Origin: Pseudomonas sp. NFIX28
GTDB taxonomy: Bacteria; Pseudomonadota; Gammaproteobacteria; Pseudomonadales; Pseudomonadaceae
Assembly: GCF_900107395.1 (NCBI RefSeq)
Contig: NZ_FNPW01000008.1
Span: 1 to 64,000 of the forward strand
Direction of reading: 5' to 3'
DNA: 64,000 nucleotides
The notes below the pieces were generated by a model. The model was not told where the DNA came from and ran no database searches. It saw nothing but the letters and a program-made list of their open reading frames with translations. A program made the position numbers and the translations under genes. Shown in pieces: positions 23,278 to 30,465 of the stretch (positions are counted from its first letter, which is position 1; every line of letters begins with the position of its first letter).

Positions 23278-24789
23278 TCAGGCGGTTTGGCGCATGACCG
23301 GTTTAGCGAGCGAATCCGTGCTCTTGCTGCGTGGATCGTTGGGGCCGTAGACCGCGGCCGGTTCCGGGAACAGCCTGAGCAGGGCCAGGTACACCAGCGA
23401 GGCCAGGCCCAGGGTCACCGGCAGGCTGATATCGATGCCGTCGGCCAGGTTGCCCAGCGGGCCGACGAACTGCCCGGGCAGGTTGACGAAGCACAGGCCG
23501 ACCAGCGCGCTGGGGATCCAGGCCCCCAGGCCACGCCAGTTCCAGCCGTGCTGGAACCAGTAGCGGCCGCCCGTCTCGCCACGGGTGAAGACTTGCAGGT
23601 CGTCCGGGCAGTAGAAGCCGCGACGCACCAGCAGGCCGATCAGCATGATCACCATCCACGGGGTGGTGCAGGTGATGATCAGCACGGCGAAGGTCGACAC
23701 GCTCTGCACCAGGTTGGCGGCGAAGCGCCCGATGAAGATAAAGGCGATCGACAGCAGGCCGATCAGCAGGGTCGCCTTGACCCGCGACAGCACCCGCGGG
23801 AACACGCTGGACATGTCCAGGCCGGTGCCATACAGCGAGGTGGTGCCGGTGGACATGCCGCCGATCACCGCGATCAGGCACACCGGCAGGAAGAACCAGC
23901 TCGGCGAGACCGCCAGCAGGCCGCCGACGTAGTTGTTGGCGGCGATGTAGTCGGGCGCCTTGACCGCGACGATGGTGGCGGTGGCCAGGCCGAACAGAAA
24001 GGGAATCAGGGTGGCGAGCTGCGCGGCGATCACCGCCAGCATGATCCGGCCTTTCGGGGTTTCGCGGGGGATGTAGCGCGACCAGTCGCCGAGGAACGCG
24101 CCGAAGGAAATCGGGTTGCTCATGGCCACCAGCGCGGCGCCGATAAAGGCCGCCCAGAAACCCGCCTGACCGAGGGCCACGGTACCGGCGAACTGGCTGT
24201 CGAAGGCCGGCGCGAAGGCGAAGATCCCCAGCAGGAACAGCAGGCTCGCCGCCCACACGGCAATGCGGTTGACCCACAGCATGAAGCGAAAGCCGTAGAT
24301 GCACACCGTCAGCACCAGGATCGCGAACAAGCCGTAGGCCAGGCCCAGGGTCAGGTCGGTTTCCGGCAGGTCGGCCAGGCGCTTGGCGCCGCCCACCAGA
24401 GCGTCCCCCGAACTCCACACGGAGAGCGAAAAGAAGGCGATGGCGGTCAGCAATGACAGGAACGAGCCGACGATCCGCCCGTGCACGCCGAAATGCGCAC
24501 CGGAAGAGACCGCGTTGTTGGTGCCGTTGATCGGCCCGAACAAACCCATCGGCGCGAGGATCAGTGCCCCCAGGATCACGCCCAGCACAATCGCCCAGGC
24601 CCCGGCCTGGAAGGACAGGCCGAACAGCACCGGGAAACTGCCGAGCACGGCGGTGGCAAAGGTGTTGGCGCCGCCGAAGATCAGGCGAAACAGGTCGCTG
24701 GGCCGGGCGTCGCGTTCATGGTCCGGGATCTGTTCGACCCCGTTTGTTTCGATGCTGCTAAGGCTTTTTTCTTTGTTGTTGTTATTCAT
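23278..24789 (-). CDS. NCS1-family purine/cytosine-type permease
   Basis: A 503-residue transporter with about 12 membrane helices. Family signatures include GGANTFATAVLGSFPVLFGLSFQAG near the N-terminus and NPISFGAFLGDWSRYIP mid-protein. GGAG lies ten bases before the ATG. NCS1 members import nucleobases, hydantoins or thiamine-like compounds by sodium or proton symport. Here, next to guanidinobutyrase, a guanidino or related nitrogen compound is plausible but unproven. The gene is followed by a REPIN before the SSS symporter, so the two transporters may be separately transcribed. Confidence 0.87.
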   Translation of the reverse strand: MNNNNKEKSLSSIETNGVEQIPDHERDARPSDLFRLIFGGANTFATAVLGSFPVLFGLSFQAGAWAIVLGVILGALILAPMGLFGPINGTNNAVSSGAHFGVHGRIVGSFLSLLTAIAFFSLSVWSSGDALVGGAKRLADLPETDLTLGLAYGLFAILVLTVCIYGFRFMLWVNRIAVWAASLLFLLGIFAFAPAFDSQFAGTVALGQAGFWAAFIGAALVAMSNPISFGAFLGDWSRYIPRETPKGRIMLAVIAAQLATLIPFLFGLATATIVAVKAPDYIAANNYVGGLLAVSPSWFFLPVCLIAVIGGMSTGTTSLYGTGLDMSSVFPRVLSRVKATLLIGLLSIAFIFIGRFAANLVQSVSTFAVLIITCTTPWMVIMLIGLLVRRGFYCPDDLQVFTRGETGGRYWFQHGWNWRGLGAWIPSALVGLCFVNLPGQFVGPLGNLADGIDISLPVTLGLASLVYLALLRLFPEPAAVYGPNDPRSKSTDSLAKPVMRQTA

Positions 24790-24843
24790 GATCTGCTCCG
24801 ATCACAAAGGCGCGCTCATTGTTTGTGAGCGTCACCTGTCTGG

Positions 24844-25266
24844 CTAAGGGGGTGGCAGCCCTTCCGGCATTGCGGACAAATGTTCGTGGCAGGCCAGCCA
24901 TAGGCCTTGTTGTTGTGTGGCGGACCCTTGCTTGCGAAAAACAATGGTCTCGCGCTCCTGGCTGAAGTGTTGCTCCCCTTGCATGCGCAGCTCGGTGGCG
25001 ACGTCATGAATAAATACCGCGGTGTCGCCCTGCAGGCTGACAAACGCGTTGCTCGAGGTGCAGGACAGCACCTCGAAGCCGTCCTCGCGGCGCCAGCTGT
25101 CCCACAGCGCCTGGTAGGCGTCGCGTGACAGCAAGGGCTGGGCGAGGGTGTAGAAGACGAAGCTGGCGTCAACGCTGAACGCGCCGAAATAGGCTTCGCG
25201 ATCGTTACGGGCAAAGGCCGCCACCAGATCGGCGGCGGCTTTGAGGACCTGCTCGTGCTCGTTCAT
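24844..25266 (-). CDS. NTF2-like (DUF4440/SnoaL-type) protein
   Basis: A 140-residue protein with a cone-shaped alpha+beta NTF2 fold pattern: helices EQVLKAAADLVAAFARNDREAYFGAF, then strands (VDASFVFYTLAQPLLSRDAYQALWDSW, FISLQGDTAVFIHDVATEL-like, ETIVFRKQG...LWLACHEHLS). It lies nine bases after gbuA on the same strand, so it is almost certainly in the gbu transcript (PA1420 position). Role unknown; possibly binding or isomerising a small catabolic intermediate. Confidence 0.8.
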   Translation of the reverse strand: MNEHEQVLKAAADLVAAFARNDREAYFGAFSVDASFVFYTLAQPLLSRDAYQALWDSWRREDGFEVLSCTSSNAFVSLQGDTAVFIHDVATELRMQGEQHFSQERETIVFRKQGSATQQQGLWLACHEHLSAMPEGLPPP

Positions 25267-25275
25267 GGCCGGGCC

Positions 25276-26226
25276 TCAGCGACGCGCCACGCCCGGCAGC
25301 ACGCAGAGCATTTCGTACAGCAGGTTGGCGCCCAGCAGCGAGGTGTTACCGGTGGTGTCGTATGGCGGCGAGACTTCTACCAGATCGCAGCCGACCAGGT
25401 CGAGGCCCTGGCAGCCACGGACGATCTCGATCGCCTGGATGGTCGTCAGGCCGCCGATTTCCGGGGTGCCGGTGCCCGGCGCCCAGGCCGGGTCGATGCC
25501 GTCGATGTCGAAGCTCAGGTACACCGGGCCGTCGCCGACCTTGGCCCGTACTTCGGCCATCAGCGGTTCCAGCGATTTGTGCCAGCACTCTTCGGCCTGC
25601 ACCACGCGAAAGCCCTGCTTGCGGCTCCAGTTGAAGTCTTCGGCGGTGTAGCCCTGGGCGCGCAGGCCGATCTGCACCACGCGGTCGCAGTCCAGCAGGC
25701 CTTCTTCCACGGCGCGGCGGAAGGTGGTGCCGTGGGCGATCTTCTCGCCGAACATGTGGTCGTTGACATCGGCGTGGGCGTCGATGTGCACCAGGCCGAC
25801 CTTGCCGTGCTTCTTGTGGATGGCGCGTAGGATCGGCAGGGTGATGGTGTGGTCGCCGCCCAGGGTCAGCGGGATCACGTTGTGCTCGAGGATGCCGTCA
25901 TAGGCTTCTTCGATGATGCGCACGGCGTCCAGCAGGTTGAAGGTGTTGATCGCCACGTCGCCGATGTCGGCCACGTTCAGCGAGTCGAAGGGCGCGGCGC
26001 CGGTGGCCATGTTGTACGGGCGGATCATCACCGATTCGGCGCGGATCTCGCGGGGCCCGAAGCGGGTGCCGGCGCGCAGCGAGGTGCCGATGTCCAGCGG
26101 GACGCCGACAAAGGCGGCATCCAGGCCGGCTGGGGTAGGCACATGGGGAAGACGCATCATGGTGGCGATGCCGCCGAAGCGCGGCATTTCGTTGCCGCCC
26201 AGTGGTTGGTGGAGAATCTTGTCCAC
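25276..26226 (-). CDS. gbuA: Guanidinobutyrase (4-guanidinobutanoate to 4-aminobutanoate + urea)
   Basis: A 316-residue ureohydrolase with all manganese-binding motifs of the arginase/agmatinase family: GGDHT (H126), DAHADVND (D149, H151, D153) and SFDIDGIDP (D240, D242). The neighbouring divergent LysR gene, the NTF2-like gene and two transporters match the P. aeruginosa gbu region, so guanidinobutyrase is preferred over agmatinase or guanidinopropionase, which are close relatives. The enzyme is cytoplasmic and works in the arginine dehydrogenase/oxidase route, feeding GABA into succinate. Expression is probably controlled by the divergent GbuR from the 350-bp shared intergenic region. Confidence 0.88.
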   Translation of the reverse strand: MDKILHQPLGGNEMPRFGGIATMMRLPHVPTPAGLDAAFVGVPLDIGTSLRAGTRFGPREIRAESVMIRPYNMATGAAPFDSLNVADIGDVAINTFNLLDAVRIIEEAYDGILEHNVIPLTLGGDHTITLPILRAIHKKHGKVGLVHIDAHADVNDHMFGEKIAHGTTFRRAVEEGLLDCDRVVQIGLRAQGYTAEDFNWSRKQGFRVVQAEECWHKSLEPLMAEVRAKVGDGPVYLSFDIDGIDPAWAPGTGTPEIGGLTTIQAIEIVRGCQGLDLVGCDLVEVSPPYDTTGNTSLLGANLLYEMLCVLPGVARR

Positions 26227-26577
26227 GGGATTGGCCTCATCGTTGTTTTATTTATGGGGTTTGCGCCGCAGCAAAGATTGCCGGCGCAACCGAGTGGGGC
26301 CGATTCTGCGAAATGTAGTAGGCGAGAAGAATCGCTACGGGCAAATACTTAGTTCAGGATTTTCTAAACTAATGGCGGCGGTAACGGATAGACTTTGGCG
26401 CCATCGGGAGCGGTATAGCCCGGAGCGGGCATGCGGTCCCGTAGGAGCGAGGCTTGCCCGCGAATGGCTGCCTGGCGGCCTGATCACCGCTGAAGCCGCC
26501 TATATGCAGGCACGCCAACAGGCGCCGGCTGGGCCTGGCACTTGATTCCCGTTGTCGATTTTCCTTGTGGAGTTCCC
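26227..26577. promoter_or_regulatory. Divergent gbuA-gbuR intergenic region
   Basis: This 351-bp gap should carry the promoters of both divergent genes and the GbuR operator. An AT-richer stretch (about 26310-26375, including tagttcaggattttctaaac) is the likeliest site. A single REP (GTAGGAGCGAGGCTTGCCCG, 26441-26460) lies closer to gbuR. I see no clear textbook LysR T-N11-A box. Confidence 0.45.
26441..26466 (+). repeat. Single REP element
   Basis: GTAGGAGCGAGGCTTGCCCG continuing CGAATG, the same family as the pair at 54384-54458, but without a visible partner arm. Confidence 0.75.
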
Positions 26578-27471
26578 ATGGCCAACGCTTTACCTGATCT
26601 GAAACTATTACGCATCTTCGTCAGCGTGGTGCGGCATCAGGGGTTCGCCAATGCCCAGCACGAGCTGAACCTCTCCACCTCGGCCATCAGCACCTACATG
26701 AGCCAGCTCGAATCGGCCCTGGGGTTGGTGTTGTGCCACCGTGGCCGTGGCGGTTTCAGCCTGACCAGCAAGGGCGAGCTGTTCCATCAGGAGACCCTGC
26801 GCCTGCTGGCCGAGCTGGAGGGCTTCGAGCAATATGCCGCGGCGCTCAAGGGCGAGTTGCGCGGCACCCTCAACCTGGGGGTGATCGACTCGACGGTAAG
26901 CGACAAGGCCCTGCCGTTCGCCGAAGCCATTGGCGCCTACAGCCAGGAACACCCGGCGGTGCATTTGCACCTGTCGGTGCTCAGTCCCTACGAATTGCAG
27001 CTCGGCGTGCAGGACAACCGCCTGGACCTGGCCATCGGCGCGTTTTCCACGCGCATGAGCGGGTTGGTGTACATGCCGCTGTACCGCGAGCAGCACTGGC
27101 TGTATTGCAGCAGTCGGCACCCGCTGTTCAACGAGCGGCGCATTCCCGAGCAAGTCATCACCCAGCAGCGCATGGTCGGTCGTGGCTACTGGAGCCAGGC
27201 CGAACTGGCGCGCCATGGCTTCAAGCACAGCGCGGCGACGGTGGAAAGTATGGAGGCGCAGCTGATCCTGGTGCTGTCCGGCGCCTACATCGGTTACCTG
27301 CCGGAGCATTACGCCCAGGCCTGGGCCGACAAGGGCGATTTGCGCGTGCTGTTGCCGGCCACCTTTGGCTATCAGGCGCCGTTCTCGATGATCGTGCGTC
27401 GTGGCCGCAGTCGCGAACCCTTGATCCAGACATTCCGCGACCTGCTCAAGGCGCAGCTCAACCAAGCCTGA
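26578..27471 (+). CDS. gbuR: LysR-type regulator of guanidinobutyrate catabolism
   Basis: A 297-residue LysR-family activator: N-terminal winged HTH (LKLLRIFVSVVRHQGFANAQHELNLSTSAISTYMSQLE) and a C-terminal periplasmic-binding-protein-like effector domain (GTLNLGVIDSTVSDKALPFAE...). The start at 26578 has GTGGAG upstream; 12 further in-frame residues upstream are rejected. It is divergent from gbuA, the usual layout for a LysR regulator and its target. The effector is presumably 4-guanidinobutyrate, by analogy with P. aeruginosa GbuR (PA1422). Confidence 0.85.
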   Translation: MANALPDLKLLRIFVSVVRHQGFANAQHELNLSTSAISTYMSQLESALGLVLCHRGRGGFSLTSKGELFHQETLRLLAELEGFEQYAAALKGELRGTLNLGVIDSTVSDKALPFAEAIGAYSQEHPAVHLHLSVLSPYELQLGVQDNRLDLAIGAFSTRMSGLVYMPLYREQHWLYCSSRHPLFNERRIPEQVITQQRMVGRGYWSQAELARHGFKHSAATVESMEAQLILVLSGAYIGYLPEHYAQAWADKGDLRVLLPATFGYQAPFSMIVRRGRSREPLIQTFRDLLKAQLNQA

Positions 27472-27481
27472 GGAGGCGCCC

Positions 27482-28093
27482 ATGTCGAGACTTCAATGCC
27501 CGCGCTGCCTGCGCCCGAAAACCCATTGCCTGTGCCCGCTGATCCCGCGGTTGGACAGCCGCACCCGGGTATTGCTGCTGCAGCACCCCAGCGAAGTGAA
27601 CCACGCGCTGAACACCGCGCGGCTGGCGGCGCTGGGGCTGAACAATGCCGAGTTGATCGTCGGCGAGGTGTTTGCCGATTTGCCCGCGCTGTTGAACTGC
27701 CCCGGGTATCAGGCGCGCCTGTTGTTCCCGGCGGAGGATGCGCAGCCGTTGCAGGCCTACTCCAGCGTGCCGGACGAGCAGCCTTTGCTGCTGGTGGTGC
27801 CCGATGGCACCTGGCGCAAGGCGCGCAAGTTGCTGCACCTCAATCCGCTGCTGGCGGCGCTGCCACGGGTGACCCTGGCCGAGGGCACGGTTTCCCGTTA
27901 CCGGTTGCGCAAGGCACCCGGGCCGGGGGCCTTGTCGACCATCGAGGCCATCGTCCAGGCCCTGCAAGTCCTGGAGGCACCGGCCACGTTCGCGCCCTTG
28001 CTAAAGCCCTTCGAAGCCCTGATCGACGGACAGATCGCGGCAATGGGCGAAGACACCTACCAACGCAACCACCAACAGACCAAAGGCCTGTAG
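27482..28093 (+). CDS. tapT: DTW-domain tRNA-uridine aminocarboxypropyltransferase
   Basis: A 203-residue enzyme with an N-terminal zinc-knuckle-like cysteine cluster (C6, C9, C16, C18 in CPRCLRPKTHCLC) and the DTW domain motif D108-G-T-W111 (PDGTWRKARKLLHLNP). A conserved basic/Tyr segment (TVSRYRLRKAPGPGALSTIEA) follows. The family adds the acp group to uridine 47 in the variable loop of tRNA, using S-adenosylmethionine. GAGGAGG precedes the ATG, 10 bp after gbuR, so the two may share a transcript. The last codon and stop (CTG TAG) lie inside the first copy of the downstream tandem repeat; the final residues (NHQQTKGL) may have been shaped by it. Confidence 0.82.
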   Translation: MSRLQCPRCLRPKTHCLCPLIPRLDSRTRVLLLQHPSEVNHALNTARLAALGLNNAELIVGEVFADLPALLNCPGYQARLLFPAEDAQPLQAYSSVPDEQPLLLVVPDGTWRKARKLLHLNPLLAALPRVTLAEGTVSRYRLRKAPGPGALSTIEAIVQALQVLEAPATFAPLLKPFEALIDGQIAAMGEDTYQRNHQQTKGL

Positions 28094-29092
28094 CCGCTGC
28101 CGAAGGCTGCGATCGCCCGCGAAGCGGGCGCCGCTCCGGGTGGCGTGGTCTTTCAGGGAGAGCGTGGTGTCAGGTCCAGGGGCCGCTGCGCACCCCATCG
28201 CAGCCTGCGGCAGCGGCTACAGGGATTGGTGGCGTTTGCGCATTTTGATTGATGGGCAGATTGCGGCGAAATGGGAAGGTCCTTGCAACGCATGGCAGGC
28301 GAAACCTGTAGCCGCTGCCGCAGGCTGCGATCGACCGCGAAGCGGGCGCCGATCCGGCGCCTGGGTCTTTCAGGAAATACGCGGTGCCAGGCCCTGGGGC
28401 CGCTGCGCGTCCCGGCGCAGCCTGCGGCAGCGGCTACAGGGATTGGCGGCGTTTGCGCATCTCGCTCAACGGGCAGATTGCGGCGAAATGGGAAGGCCCT
28501 TGCAACGTAGGGCAGGCGAAACCTGTAGCCGCTGCCGCAGGCTGCGATCGACCGCGAAGCGGGCGCCGATCCGGCGCCTGGGTCTTTCAGGAAATACGCG
28601 GTGCCAGGCCCTGGGGCCGATGCGCGTCCCGGCGCAGCCTGCGGCAGCGGCTACAGGGATTGGCGGCGTTTGCGTATCTCGCTCAACGGGCAGATTGCGG
28701 CGAAGTGGGGAGGCCGTTGCAACGTAGGGCAGGCGAAACCTGTAGCCGCTGCCGCAGGCTGCGATCGCCCGCGAAGCGGGCGCCGCTCCGGGCGCCTGGG
28801 TCTTTCAGGAGATACGCGGTGAGAGGCCCTGGGGCCGCTGCGCGCCCCGGCGCAGCCTGCGGCAGCGGCTACAGGGATTGGCGGCGTTTGCGTGTTTTGA
28901 TTGATGGGCAGATTGCGGCGAGGGGGAAGGGCCTTGCAACGCATGGCAGGCGAAACCTGTAGCCGCTGCCGCAGGCTGCGATCGACCGCGAAGCGGGCGC
29001 CGATCCAGGCGCCCCGGTTTTTCAGGAGGTACGCGGTGACAGGCCCAGGGGTCGCTGCGCGCCCCATCGCAGCCTGCGGCAGCGGCTACAGG
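28089..29092. repeat. Five-copy tandem array of a ~217-bp REPIN-containing unit
   Basis: Units begin at TGTAGCCGCTGCCG at 28089, 28307, 28524, 28741 and 28958 (spacings 218, 217, 217, 217). Each starts with a REPIN whose inverted arms are TGTAGCCGCTGCCGCAGGC and GCCTGCGGCAGCGGCTACA, about 130 bp across. An ~85-bp spacer follows, containing GGGCAGATTGCGGCGA and CAGGCGAAACC. The fifth copy ends after its REPIN, nine bases before the lapC stop. The spacer resembles the last ~85 bp of tapT (CTGATCGACGGACAGATCGC...). No gene is credible here; GC-rich open frames in all frames are by-products. Confidence 0.9.
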
Positions 29093-29099
29093 AGGTTTT

Positions 29100-30455
29100 T
29101 CAGCGTTCGCGCATCGCTTCGGTCCGGGCCTTGAGCACGGGTTTGAGCAGGTAGTCGAGCACGCTTTTCTCGCCGGTGATGATGTCCACCGTGGCGACCA
29201 TGCCGGGGATGATCAGCAGCGGCTTGAGGTCGCCACCCAGGTGGTTTTTGTCGGTGCGCACCTGGATCAGGTAAAAGCTGTTGCCCTTGTCGTCGGTGAT
29301 GGTGTCGGCGCCGATCAGCTCGAGCTTGGCGCTCAGGCCGCCGTAGATGGTGTAGTCGTAGGCGCTGAACTTGACCATGGCTTTCTGCCCGGGATGAAGG
29401 AAGGCCACGTCTTGCGGGCGCACTTTGGCCTCGATCAGCAGGTTGTCCTCCAGCGGCACGATTTCCAGCATGTCGCTGCCCGGCTGGACCACGCCGCCGA
29501 TGGTGTTGACCTTCAACTGCTTGATTACCCCGTGCACCGGCGAGGTCACGGTGGTGCGGGTCACCCGGTCGTCGATGGCGATGCTCGAGGCGGTGATTTT
29601 CGACAGTTCGGTGCGTTTCTCGTTGAGCTCCTTGGCGGCATCGGAACGGAAGCCTTGTTCGGATTCGTCGATCTTGCTCCTGATCTCGTTGATCGCCGAT
29701 TCCGCCCGGGGAATGGCCAGGGTCGTAGCATTGAGCGAGCCACGGATTTCCACCGCGCTGCGCTTGAGGCGCAGGATCTCCACCGGCGACACCGCGCCGG
29801 TATTCACCAGCGGCGCCGACATGTTCATCTCCTGGTTGAGCAAGGCCAGGCTGGAGCTGAATTGCCCTTGTTTCGAGCGGAACTCCGCCAGTTCCTGGGT
29901 CTTTTGCCGCAGCTGTTCGCTCAGGGTCCGCTGTTCGCTGGCCAGGCGGCGCTGGCGCTGTTCGTACAGCGAGCGTTCGTCTTCCGCGACCTGGGGCGCC
30001 TTGCTCGTCACTTCGTCGGACGGCTTGAACGGCCGGCCCTCGGCTTCCGCGGAGAGGCGCTCGACCTGGGCCATCAAGGCGTAGCGGTCGGCCTCGCTTT
30101 CGCCCTTGTTCGACAGAAAGCGCGTGTCATCCAGGCGCAGCAGGGTGTCGCCCTTGTTCACCATCTGCCCTTCGCGCACGAAGATCTCGGTGACGATGCC
30201 GCCTTCGAGGTTCTGCACCACCTGCACCTTGCTCGACGGGATGGCCTTGCCTTCGCCGGTGGTGACCTCCTGGAGCACGGCGAACTTGGCCCAAAGCAGT
30301 GCGCTGACAAGCAGCGCGGCAGTCAGCCAGACGATAACGCGCGAGCCGCGCGGCGAGTCCTGCAGCGAGGCGCCGGCGGTTTCGGGCATGAACTCGCTTT
30401 CCGCGCTTTTGCGCAGGCTGGCGAAGTAGCCGCGGGATTGCGATGAGGCAGGCAT
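29100..30455 (-). CDS. lapC: Type I secretion membrane-fusion protein (HlyD family) LapC
   Basis: A 451-residue protein with one N-terminal membrane anchor (residues ~40-58, VIVWLTAALLVSALLWAKFAV), a lipoyl-like segment (SSKVQVVQNLEGGIVTEIFVREGQMVNKGDTLL) and a long coiled coil (~110-280). The C-terminal beta barrel carries the HlyD signature (VHGVIKQLKVNTIGGVVQPG). It bridges the inner-membrane ABC transporter LapB to the outer-membrane channel LapE. The start at 30455 has GGAG upstream and lies 11 bp after the lapB stop, so it is the last gene of a lapE-lapB-lapC transcript. Confidence 0.92.
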   Translation of the reverse strand: MPASSQSRGYFASLRKSAESEFMPETAGASLQDSPRGSRVIVWLTAALLVSALLWAKFAVLQEVTTGEGKAIPSSKVQVVQNLEGGIVTEIFVREGQMVNKGDTLLRLDDTRFLSNKGESEADRYALMAQVERLSAEAEGRPFKPSDEVTSKAPQVAEDERSLYEQRQRRLASEQRTLSEQLRQKTQELAEFRSKQGQFSSSLALLNQEMNMSAPLVNTGAVSPVEILRLKRSAVEIRGSLNATTLAIPRAESAINEIRSKIDESEQGFRSDAAKELNEKRTELSKITASSIAIDDRVTRTTVTSPVHGVIKQLKVNTIGGVVQPGSDMLEIVPLEDNLLIEAKVRPQDVAFLHPGQKAMVKFSAYDYTIYGGLSAKLELIGADTITDDKGNSFYLIQVRTDKNHLGGDLKPLLIIPGMVATVDIITGEKSVLDYLLKPVLKARTEAMRER

Positions 30456-30465
30456 GGGGCGACTC

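Noticed and set aside
28140..28962. Several overlapping open frames in the tandem repeat array (for example CDRPRSGRRSG repeats)
   Set aside because: They are translations of REPIN DNA, repeat with the array, change frame at each unit and lack any gene-like start. The repeats explain them.
28089..29092. The tandem array as a CRISPR locus
   Set aside because: Unit length of 217 bp, long palindromic repeats and near-identical 'spacers' are incompatible with CRISPR; no cas genes are nearby.
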